Assembly: GCA_002633005.1 (NCBI GenBank)
Contig: NMRA01000004.1
Coordinates: forward strand, 1,901,935-1,965,934
Source: Phoronis australis
Taxonomy: Eukaryota > Phoronida > Phoronidae
Length of the DNA stretch: 64,000 nucleotides
Direction of reading: 5' to 3'
Translations under genes and position numbers: made by a program
Shown here: positions 12,901 to 21,800 of the stretch, one piece after another
How the letters are laid out: each line of letters starts with the position of its first letter
Position numbering within the stretch: the first letter of the stretch is position 1
Notes under the pieces: model-generated
The model's input: only the letters and a program-made list of their open reading frames with translations
Databases searched by the model: none
What the model was told of the DNA's origin: nothing

Positions 12901-15900
12901 AAAAGTGTTGTCACGTCATTGCAAACGTTCGAGCAACACTTTCGTTCACATGATTATAAACTGATCCCTGATTATCAAGGATTCAAAAATATGATTTTAC
13001 ATAATGTCAATCAATATTTCAAGACATCAAAAGAAACGAGGCTCTCAGTAATGAAAATAGGCAGTGACCTTAAAACTTAAGATCACTTTACAAACAACAG
13101 ATTCACAGCAGTGCTCATTTAACAGCTGCCACAAGAAGACAGAATACAGGGGTACTGGGAGGGAATCTTTGGGCTCAATTACACTTTGGCATTTTTGTAC
13201 ACATATGTTAGAATCTTCATCGGCAATTTTGTGAAAAGGTCAACCTCGACACAAAAAATTAAAATTGTGGCTACACTAACTTTTCTGGTCTCATCTGAAA
13301 GCCCATCCTCTCCAGTTTCAGGACCCATAATTGACTGGCCAACAACATTCAAATTTTTGCCTAAATGAACCCATTTTTGGGAGTCACTTGACCCTAAGAA
13401 ATAGCTCAATTTTCAGGTGTGTTGCTAATTATTGTCATAAAAAGCTAATAATGGGACTTTCAAATTAGAGCAATCACATGATCCCCAAACTTTGTAAAAA
13501 ATAACATTTCAACTTTGGCACATCAGGGACCTCTTGGGGTCAAAGGTCAACCCTGGATATCTCACACCTAAGAAACTTAAAACGATAAAATATTACAAAG
13601 GCAGCTTAAAATTAAATGAAGAAATTTAACTGAATGCACTGATTTCAATTTCAAAAGTACTGTATCTGCAGAAAAAATATAGTTTACATTGTCATCTAGT
13701 TATTCTTAGTAGAATTGAACTTATTAAAATGAGAATAAAAAGCACAATGTTAATTTAATGAATTTATTGTTTAGCTATTGGTACCCCATGTTAGTAAAGA
13801 CATGCTTAGCTTTTGGAAAATTCAAGATGCAAAAATATTCTTCCAAAGAAATCCTAAGGTGCTCTAGCTAGAGCCTACACGCAAATAACAAGAGACCTAA
13901 ATGATTACATGTCAAGATGCTATTGCACTGGAATCAACATGTTATTTCTGCTCTGACCTGCTATGCTGTGTTTTGTGTTGAGAAGGCTGATACCGGGAAT
14001 TTTCAAGCGGTAGGAATCTGTCACCTACTTTAATGAGTATTTTTGTTACACCCTCACTGGCTGTAGGCACTCTTTTTGTGTTTTTCAGTGCATTAGGTAA
14101 TTGGGTGGCTTGTATGAAATTATGTCATAGCAAATGATTACATTGTCTCATCTTACATATTTTTGATCCTTCAATCTTTTTAAGAATTACACTAATATTT
14201 TTTTCTGCTGAGCTTCAAGCAGATTAAACCGCATTTAGAAAGGATAAAGGAAATTGTTGGAGACGAGTGGAAGAACAGATGCAATTGGAGAGGAATAAAT
14301 ATCTGCTGCAATATTCTCTGAAACTCAAACAAATGCCATCGTGGATCAAGAAATTCATAATTATTGTACTTGCGCGTACTGTGATGTGGCATTATTTAAA
14401 GCCTCTCTTTAAATTTGAAAAGAAGGAATGAGTTAAAGAGCTGGATGAAAACCTAATCATTTTAACCACTAAATAAAAACCACCACCTGATAAGTTAGCT
14501 CTACACATTCTTAAATCATAATCTTAAATGCAATTAATTTAAAATATCTTGTTTTCACAATGGAAGACAGCATGGTTGATTTGAATCAAAACATAAATGC
14601 CAAAAGTCGATGATGTCAACTAAACCATGTGCTTCACACTTTGTTTTAAGAAGATACTGAAGTTCTGTTACTAATGCTTTTAAAAGATCACCATTGTTAC
14701 TTACATAGCATGCATCAGAACCATCAATGGCATGGTCCAGAGAATAACTTTATACAAGCTTAGGGCGAGTTCTAATTTAAAAAACAATTAATTAAAAAGG
14801 ATTTTTATGACAGTAATTAGCAATGTTTTAAACTTTATTTCACAACTTATATTTCGACTGTCATAGTTACTTAATAGTTTTGATTTAGTGTTCTATTTAA
14901 CGTTTAGAAACAGATTTTCCTGATAATTAACAGCTATCAAATACAAAATGAGTATCACTCTCATTCCCATTCATAATGCTTACCCTCTTCATGAGGAAGT
15001 GGAGATTTTAGATGATTGTTTTATATCTTTAATCAAATGTAGTGAACATTTTAAATCCTAGAGTATATTCCTAGTATAGCCCTACTTGCGATGATTTTGT
15101 GCAAAAGGTCAATCAGTACATTTTAATAAAAAACATTGAATTAGTACCAAAAGACCAATATAGGTTAAATACTACAAAACAAAAGTTTGAATCATTCTGA
15201 AATGATATCTTAAACACAAAAAAAATTTAATACTCGATATTCAGAGCATACGTCCGTCACATAAGTCCGTCACACTAACTCAACTTAAAGGCAATTTTCT
15301 CAATCAGATTAAAAGATAGGGGAAAAGTTGTATACATGCTTTGAAAGATATCAGTGAGACCTATCAATTGATGTATTAATTATTTTTCAAGAATGAACAT
15401 TTTTTTAACAATTGATCAAAATGTTCTCTGAATGTACGTTCGTTGAATTGCCTTCCTTATTTTACGTATACTTCAAGTCAGTTTTACGGTAACATGAAAA
15501 TAGGTTAAGTGAGGCCTTTTAAGTGCCTCAATTAACTCAGCGACTGTGTTCTAAACATGCAACATGCAAATAACTTATTTGTTAAGTTATTATTTGACAT
15601 GAAAAATATAAAGTAAACAACTTATCAGAAATATCAGCAAAATGTGTTATGCCTTGTCAAGTACCACATGACAATCACGAAATCAAATTCACAAGATCAT
15701 ATGAATTTGCAAGTACCATACAGTCCAGGGACACCTTGTTCTCAATATTGGCACAATTAATCAAAATCTTCTAGAACTTTCAACCATATAATATTTGAAG
15801 AACACAAACGATTCTGTCTAGGTTATGCTTAATTGATTTACAACACCACAAAATCACTATTGGAGTTAAATATAAGAAATGGTTCATGGGCATTACACAT

Positions 15901-18516
15901 GCGCCACCTATAGGTCGTGAATGTGAAACATAGTGTATTGGATAAAGCCGATGCAAAGATATCAATTCTATCATTACCGTGCTTCATAATGCAAACAAAT
16001 ATCTTGAAATGAAGCTATCATAAATAAAGCTACATGGAAATTCCTTAATAGATAAAAATGGAAAATTTCAAATCTGACAATTATTTTTCTGTGAAATTGT
16101 ATAGCCAACTAAAGGGTTTTTATGGGAGCACTAAAAAAAATTTTATTGAAGTTGGTAATAAAGCTTCAATTAAAATTAGAATAGTTCCTTGTGAAAATCT
16201 ATAAAAATCTGTTCAGATAATGCATTCATTAATTCTGATTGCCCGTTCTCAAAAAACACCAGAAGTCATTATCAATAAGCTCTCAAGGTCAGGGAATTAA
16301 CAAGTTATTTTTGTTGGAGCTGTAAACTTGAGTAATTAACATCGAATATAATTGTCCTCAAGGCTAGAAATCGGCGACTTCCACAATGACCCATTTGAAG
16401 TCATTGCCTGGTTCTCAGTGACTCAGGGACTACCGAAAACTATACAAGCGACCAAATTGAGGATTTTAGAAAAGCACATCTTCATGCAGTATGGTAAATA
16501 TGATTTACACCCTAAACTGGCCTCTCCTCAGCAACAGATGTAATGCGAGTTGGCTGAAAATACTAAATTTGATCAATAGTCAGTGGTCAACAATTCTGGC
16601 TAGGACCCCGTCCCAAATTCTGTTATGTCCGGCACGGTTATAGAAGGCCATCTTCTTTTAACTGTGACTGCAGAACTAGTGCCGTTTTTCTCAGGGACTG
16701 CACATATTGCAGATTGCTGTGCTGCATCATAAACTTCGGTAAAAGTCAAGAGAACAATTCTCTCTCTTCAATGGATTCAGGAACGTCTCTATATTTATCT
16801 ATGCAGTTACATATCCATGGCCTCATTCTCCCATAATCCTCTGTATATTTTCGCGACTACTGAACTTAAATTTGTTTTAATGGTCAGGTGAAATTATTGT
16901 CTGGCAGCAGCTACTAGTGTTAAATTTGAAAATCTTAACCATAGGTATTTTTAAGTACTGCCAAATTATTGCACAAGAAGTCCATTTATGTTGTAGCACA
17001 AGATAGCGGANAACCCTCCACACCATCAAATATCATCGGTCCACTTCTGCGAATATGGTGCTACACCACTTCACTGACTTCTGGTGCAAGGATAGGGCAA
17101 TACTTGAAACGCTTAAGGTTTTCAAATTTAACGCTAGGTGTCGTCAGACACAACTCCGTCATGAAAGTTTAGTAATCGGAACTTTTTGAGAAAATTTTCT
17201 AAGAATCATGGTGAAATGAAGCAATGAATGTGATCAGTTACTGCATAGATAGAACGGCCTTTTCGAATCGATTGAGGTATCATTCGTCGATCATCATTTA
17301 AACAGGCCATCTCTTGACATGTAAGAGCTTTCTGTTTCAATTATGCCATTTATGTAACACGTGCAGTGGGGGTCTGTTGGTGCACTTATTACCCTATACC
17401 TAATAGCCCAAATATCATAAATCAATCAAGGAATTTACATAGTTGTTCTTTTTGTTGGTTTCTTTTGTTCTACATCAATTAATTGTACCCTAGAGTGCAC
17501 TAAGTCACAATTAAGCCATGAATTGAACAAAGGAAAAGGCTACTTCGTTGACATCAATTAAACAGTTACAACAAAAAATATTTCAGGCAGGTTTTCGGTC
17601 ACTTTCACCAATAAGTATTTTCGATTTTGTACAATACAATATGATTAACTTTATTGCAGGCAATAGTTGTTAATACTAGTATGTTAAAATACAGAAGAAA
17701 AACAGAAGACCATGACAATCATACATAGAACAGTTGATTGTTTTGTAATTTATATTGTATTACACACAACTAATACTCACCATCACGAATTTTCAGCATG
17801 TGCTCAAAGTAATTAGCTCCAAATTCATAGATATTTCCTGGCTGGCTTCGCAACACCTCTCTTGCTAAGCCTTCCAGTATGTTCTGGAACCCTTTTGGGA
17901 CTCTCAGCTTGGTATTTGAAAATGGAACAGACATTCCGACACTGTAATAAACACCAGTAAACAAGAAATGGAGTCTCTCTACTAATCTTAACAAACCAGG
18001 TAAAAACCAATATGGTGTCCTACTGTGGTACACAGGTATATGGTTGCTTGACAACAGAAGACCAACCACCTGCCCTTTGACCTATTTTACTCAACTAGGT
18101 CAACCAGTGAAGCGCATCTACAGCCACGACCACGGACGAACTAAGACAACATTTCAATTAATTGCTTTTGCAGAACAAATATATGCTCACGCAGGCACTA
18201 CTTCTTTTTGAAAAGTTGCTGTGTTGCGCCGCAATTCTTGCACACGGTTGATAGTCCAGTTTACCCCCAGGAGGTCAACTTCATTCACGTCCACTGGCAC
18301 TGGCTCTGCGTTGTCGAGAGTCACTGGCTTGTCGAATGTTGCTAAGTTGTCGAGTCCGTCCCCTGCTTGCTGATCAACGACTTCAACATTTTCAAACCCC
18401 ATCTGATCAACCGCTTCAGGTTCGTTCGTGGTAGGGGGGTTTTCTGCCAATATGTCTGTGTTTACTGGTTCATCGCTCGTCGTAACATATTCGGAATCGG
18501 AACCCAACGAAGACAT
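764..18516 (-). CDS. SPA17: SPA17-like RIIa/IQ protein, 3' end beyond the window
   Basis: Five minus-strand exons (18191-18516, 17781-17941, 6430-6500, 2384-2562, 764-980) join in frame at GT-AG sites whose phases agree (2, 1, 0, 2), giving 318 codons. Residues 1-111 are an acidic Ser/Thr/Asp/Glu-rich extension. Residues 112-162 are an RIIa dimerisation/docking domain (MSVPFSN...VPKGFQNILEGLAREVL) matching the start of sperm surface protein Sp17. Residues 163-186 include EDRFYNN, a Sp17 hallmark. IQ motifs follow at about 201-216 and 226-241, with a third near 298-315. Family members bind AKAPs through RIIa and calmodulin through IQ, in sperm tail or cilia. Vertebrate SPA17 is about 150 residues with one IQ, so this protein is longer at both ends. 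The last exon seen ends at a strong donor (AAG|gtaagt), so coding continues to the left. The gene is head-to-head with ZNHIT2. Confidence 0.88.
1425..2383 (-). repeat. degenerate ~60-bp array derived from IQ-coding sequence
   Basis: A pyrimidine-rich (plus strand) stretch with recurring CTTCA...CATCTCCAGGACT blocks at roughly 57-62 bp spacing, lying against exon 4. Read on the gene's strand, units echo the end of exon 4 (GFKDRERVLEMR): GLKVQEQVLEEMRR at about 2319-2360, GFEEQRVLEMG at about 2018-2050, LKDSNEVLGMR at about 1960-1995, and a frameshifted copy near 2260-2305. Copies farther from the exon are more decayed, with stops. This looks like tandem duplication of an IQ-coding segment followed by decay. 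Confidence 0.65.
2384..2562 (-). CDS. SPA17: SPA17-like exon 4: two IQ motifs
   Basis: Acceptor tttgcctag|GAACCC and donor ATGAG|gtgagg; enters phase 0, leaves phase 2. It encodes two IQ motifs, AAKAIQTKYRQHQAKQ and AAVRIQAGYRGFKDRE, separated by an acidic helix. These are predicted calmodulin or light-chain binding sites. Its last ~45 bases, with the donor, resemble the degenerate repeat units filling the adjoining intron. Confidence 0.88.
3158..3689. mobile_element. MITE, copy A of a two-member family
   Basis: About 530 bp in intron 3 of the SPA17-like gene, homologous along its length to 8985-9489: shared blocks such as ACTTAACTC.GG, CATAC..GCTTCGGTA, CAAGGTAGCG and GCTAAGATTTTT, and a right end GTAGTATGAAAGGGCC. 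The same seven bases TTATAAC flank both sides (3151-3157 and 3690-3696), a probable target duplication. No coding capacity. Confidence 0.65.
3697..6429. other. rest of intron 3, SPA17-like gene
   Basis: AT-rich non-coding sequence with only short random open frames. No exon, RNA gene or further repeat recognised. Confidence 0.6.
6430..6500 (-). CDS. SPA17: SPA17-like exon 3: post-RIIa linker
   Basis: Acceptor ctatttttcag|AAGAAGG and donor AAG|gtttgt. Reads (E)EGIDPAKHGAQMEDRFYNNKAFK, which continues the Sp17 sequence after the RIIa domain; the DPA..GA..EDRFYNN.AFK pattern is diagnostic of Sp17. It enters with two bases and leaves in phase 0. Confidence 0.92.
6501..8980. other. distal part of intron 2, SPA17-like gene
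   Basis: AT-rich intronic sequence between the alternative exon region and exon 3. No coding signal recognised. Near 8650-8690 a short dyad (CTCGAACC...GTCCGAGCC) was examined as a possible tRNA-like B box but no tRNA can be folded around it. Confidence 0.55.
8985..9489. mobile_element. MITE, copy B, flanked by TTAA
   Basis: A 505-bp non-coding element with inverted ends (AGGCCCTTTCATA... and ...TATGAAAGGCCC) bounded on both sides by TTAA (8981-8984, 9490-9493), as for piggyBac-type insertions. Many internal subrepeats of the type GGAGTTAAGCGTTCATACTG and CGTCGACG. It is less decayed than copy A and lies just 3' of the large alternative exon. The superfamily is inferred from the target site only. 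Confidence 0.7.
9563..10797 (-). CDS. large alternative exon of the SPA17-like gene, possible AKAP-type helix
   Basis: A minus-strand reading frame open for over 430 codons (10868 to the TAG at 9560-9558), much longer than chance in this AT-rich intron. A candidate acceptor (ccaactaccaag|CTCTGG) starts it at 10797 with one base before the frame; a modest donor (GAAG|gttagc) ends it in phase 1. Those phases let exon 1 join it and let it join exon 3 (6500) in frame, replacing exon 2; exon 2 followed by this exon would shift frame. The product is acidic, Ser/Asp/Glu-rich and low complexity with no recognised fold. At 9948-9995 it reads LSDQLVDCAVDGIESL, an amphipathic pattern like AKAP RII-binding helices. 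An internal ATG (10790, MGCPLSH) fits the N-myristoylation pattern, so a separate promoter and start is another possibility. Splice usage is inferred. Confidence 0.6.
12537..12925. repeat. 389-bp foldback element (near-complete hairpin)
   Basis: The two halves are inverted copies for about 180 bp each: the left arm starts TTTGCAAT.A.GTGACCACG and the right arm ends CGTGTTGTCACGTCATTGCAAA; both arms share TTGGAGACCACC, GTCTCATTTTTT, TAGCTAC.AAACGGTG and GCTGTCAAAAATCAAGA. Only about 30 bp separate them. It is probably a foldback-type MITE in intron 2 of the SPA17-like gene. Transcribed, it would form a long imperfect hairpin. No clear target duplication found. Confidence 0.75.
12926..17780. 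other. proximal part of intron 2, SPA17-like gene
   Basis: AT-rich non-coding sequence with no convincing exon. It contains a single N at 17011, and at 15249-15280 two close copies of the motif GTCCGTCAC, also found in intron 1 of ZNHIT2 near 20755 and 20954. Confidence 0.55.
17781..17941 (-). CDS. SPA17: SPA17-like exon 2: RIIa docking domain
   Basis: Acceptor ttattacag|TGTCGGAATG and donor GATG|gtgagtatt. It encodes the complete RIIa domain: MSVPFSNTK, then VPKGFQNILEGLAREVL, NIYEFGANYFEHML, KIRDG. The aligned blocks and spacing match Sp17 (start MS.PFSNT, Pro-x-Gly-Phe, the YFE.LL helix). It enters with one base (completing a phase-2 codon) and leaves in phase 1. The exon at 9563-10797 has the same pair of phases. 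Confidence 0.93.
18191..18516 (-). CDS. SPA17: SPA17-like exon 1: acidic N-terminal extension
   Basis: Begins at an ATG in good context (aaaATGt, MSSLGSDSEY) and stays open for 108 codons plus two bases. The in-frame TGA at 18187-18189 lies beyond the donor CCTGC|gtgagc, whose intron begins at 18190. Splicing to 17941 makes GC+T an Ala codon and reads PAVGMSVPFSN. The segment is rich in Asp, Glu, Asn, Val and Thr and has no domain I recognise. Vertebrate Sp17 begins at the Met that is residue 112 here. An alternative is that this is a 5' exon and translation starts at that inner Met, but the open in-frame junction argues against it. Confidence 0.75.
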
Positions 18517-18745
18517 TTTTATTTTGAAAAGCTCGTGCAGACGACAATAAAGCCAGGAATATGACGAGTGGATATTTTCGAACTAATCTCTGTCTAAACA
18601 TCTTGGTTGGATTATCTTGGCTTTGCATAGTATTCACTGTTAATTTTATTGCAGTCGAATATGTGCTAAAATGGTTCTGTATTTGCCGGGTTACATTCAC
18701 AAAATACTTATTTTAAACTTTCAGTTGTCTTCGTATTTTTGAAAG
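18517..18745. promoter_or_regulatory. bidirectional promoter between SPA17-like gene and ZNHIT2
   Basis: The start codons of two divergently transcribed genes lie 229 bp apart, so both promoters and 5' UTRs must fall in or overlap this spacer unless leader exons lie elsewhere. No TATA box at a convincing position, and I see no clear RFX X-box. The inference rests on geometry alone. Confidence 0.6.
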
Positions 18746-18804
18746 ATGGCGGACGGCGAGCGCAGTGGGAACGGAACACTAGAAAAATGTAGCATTTGTG
18801 CGTT
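18746..18804 (+). CDS. ZNHIT2: ZNHIT2 exon 1
   Basis: ATGGCGGAC start (MADGERSGNGTLEKCSICA) and donor GCGTT|gtaagt. It supplies the first two zinc ligands (CSIC). Ends in phase 2. Confidence 0.93.
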
Positions 18805-21800
18805 GTAAGTAACTTGTGTTATTATCAAACTGAAAGCACTTTAAAGTTTTAGGCTTCTGTTACCAAAGCGAATAGGTGGCCAGTATCCCTCTTAATTCAC
18901 GAGCGTCCTCATCCAAAAAGTAAATTTTGCTGAAAAGTGAAATTGTCACACATCCAAATTCTAGCCTAGCTAGGGCTAGGTTAGGCAATTACATCGCCCT
19001 GGATACCTCAGCCATACATGGGCGATAGTACATCCCCACGAAAAGTTACACATTTCAAAATACAGCAAATAAAATCGAATGAAACATGCATACACATGGT
19101 CATGGTCATGGAGTTATAATGACCACATGACTCAATCTGAATACAATTTAGTCAACAACTTGAACATATCCATGAAAATCTGTCGCGGTTCGCTTGATTG
19201 AGTTTCTCACCAGGCACCATTTTGTGGAAGTTACGAGAAATCATGCCTGTTAACGAACAAAAAGTCCAAGAGACAAAACTCACAAAGTTCACCTGATATC
19301 TTCCAATGCTATTTTGCAAGTGTTATGTGCTAGATCACGCGCTTTGCTCAGTCTCACTCTAGCCTTTGCCTAACTCACGGGACTCAGTTGAAATATTTTA
19401 TGGTTATCACGCACACGGTGAAAAAGTTAATGGTGACCAAAAAGTGGAGTTGGAATTCTTCTCCAAAGTCACCTTAATTCTAGTAGATATGCTTCATAGA
19501 AGATATGTGTAGAAGCAGAAAGGATCACTGAAGAAAGTAAGCTCACTTTTAAATGGTAGTTTTGAGTGTAGAATGTATTTTTGACTAGGTGAAAACTCAA
19601 AATTGGTGGCCGTATTTGGCCTACTGCATGTTTAATATACATGGAACGAAATGCGTACAGAGAGCGATGGGAAGTATTGTAGCCCCCAACTGGCCAACCG
19701 AAGGACTACATGTTGCCTAGATTGTGGGTGAACTGGACAGTAGGCTACCACTGTCTCAACTGGCGGCAATAGAAATGGTGGTCATCCCATTGGCCCTTCA
19801 TATGCCAGAACCCGAGTTACGCCTCGCATCGTTTCAACCATCAAAATCCTGTCACTAAGAGTTAAGTAACTTTTGCCCATTACTAGGACAAAGTCCTGGT
19901 GAGACAGGAGTGAGGCTTTGAATATTTCTCAACTCAAGCAAGTTACTCCTGCCGCTCATGCCAGGGGATTTGACTTTATATCTTTTGGTGTGATAGCAGG
20001 GTAAAAATGACCAGTTGCCGATTTGGGCAACTGTAGTAATAGCCGAGATTACCTTACCTAGGAATCAAATAAGCAACCTGATAAAACTGGCAAGCGTGCT
20101 GAAGAAAATTTCAGTGAATCCAGACTTGAACCAGGTTGCATATGTGAAAGCCGAGCATCTAAACCGTTCAGTCAAGAGGCAATTGCTGCTTTGCAAGCGA
20201 TTTAGAGAGGCTTTATATGGCTGTACGTCACGCCTGGAAGTCACGTGTCACAACACTCCTCTTCCTTCTACGAATCAAGCATGCCACCTGCCCTATCTGT
20301 TTAGCATCGTCTCTGGTCTGGGTTTCCACTGCAGTTGGTAGAATGTGACTCCGGCCTGCCCAGTCACCAAGAGTCGTTTCAAACCTGTACTAAAATATAG
20401 TGTGACATACATAGTGGTAAGCTGGTAAGATTTAACATTGTTGGCAATTAATGTTTTGAACTGTATTGCAAAGTAAAATCACGCTGGTAATAGAATAGGG
20501 TTTTAATTTAATCTTAATTGTTAACTTAAAGGAAGAACAAAGAACATCAAAAGAGGCCAAAGCTTGTTAGATTTAATGTTTTACTGGGACCAATTCCATT
20601 TCTGATGGACGTAAAATCAGAAAACATTTTGACCAATTGTGAAAAGAGTTTTCATCTTAGGAAAATAATTAATTAGATCTAATTGATAGCTTCCAAAGCA
20701 TATACAAACTTTTCTCCTATCTTGTTATGACTGAGGAAATTTCCTATTAAGGGGTGTGATGGACGTACGCAAAGAATTTGAATTTTGAAAAAAAATTAAC
20801 GTTATTTTTCTGTGAGTTGCATTGAGTTAGAATTTTTTGTTTTTTGTTTTATATGATGGTTTAAGTGGAATGTTTGTCAAGTACAAGATACTAATTTTAT
20901 GATGATATCTTCTAAGAAATTTTTGCTCGACAACTCTATGTGAGGTGAGTTAGTGTGACGGACGTACGTGACCCCCAAAAATGAGTCTGTTTTGGAAAAA
21001 ATTGCCAAAATATGACTTTCACTTCATTCTATGGTGTGTGAAAGTCGCAACTTACGTCCTGAAGTACTAATACACCAATCCACTCAAATTGTGCCCTCAA
21101 TCATGTAACTGATGAAAGATTGAGAATGTGCAAATGTGCTGTCTCCTTCTGTTCTTGGTTTACACACTCAAACACTGACTTGAGTGAAGAAAATCTGGTG
21201 ACCTTGTGAAATCTTGATTTTCAGCTGTTTAACTGAGAAGAGCAAGTATACCTGTCCCAGGTGTGGTGTCCAGTACTGTTCACAGGTGTGCTACAAGAGT
21301 GAGAAGCATGGTCAATGCTCTGAGGCATTTTACAAAGACTGTTTCATGGAGGGCTTAAAGAACTATACGGCCAGGTAAATCATCGTGTTTAGTGTTAGTG
21401 GTGCAGTAGTTTTCAAAATAAAGTACTGTAGACAGACTTGGACAGAACAGCCAAACTTGGTCGAGCTTCTTGCCAGGCTTATCCAAGGCAATTTGATCAA
21501 ACATTTGTCGCAAAAGAATCGATTGTTTAGTTGAACTTTAACTAGAGTTTAATGTGATATTATAGTATCTAGCTACTGATTGCTTATTTATAAATTTATT
21601 TGCAAGTCAGTTTGGTGATTTTGACAAGAGTGCATGGACACCTATTGACAGAGATTTTATCTAGAATTTGCCGGAACTGAAGCATGTTCTAGAGGATATT
21701 CAGAGCTGCGGTTTTGTACATCAAAACTTTGTCGATTTGTAATGACGGTCCGGTTTCTTGAAAGTTACTGTACAGTAATTTGTGATTTTAAATGCTAGTG

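Noticed and set aside
18367-18564. Plus-strand frame over SPA17-like exon 1
   Set aside because: Antisense shadow; the minus strand has the ATG, donor and in-frame junction.
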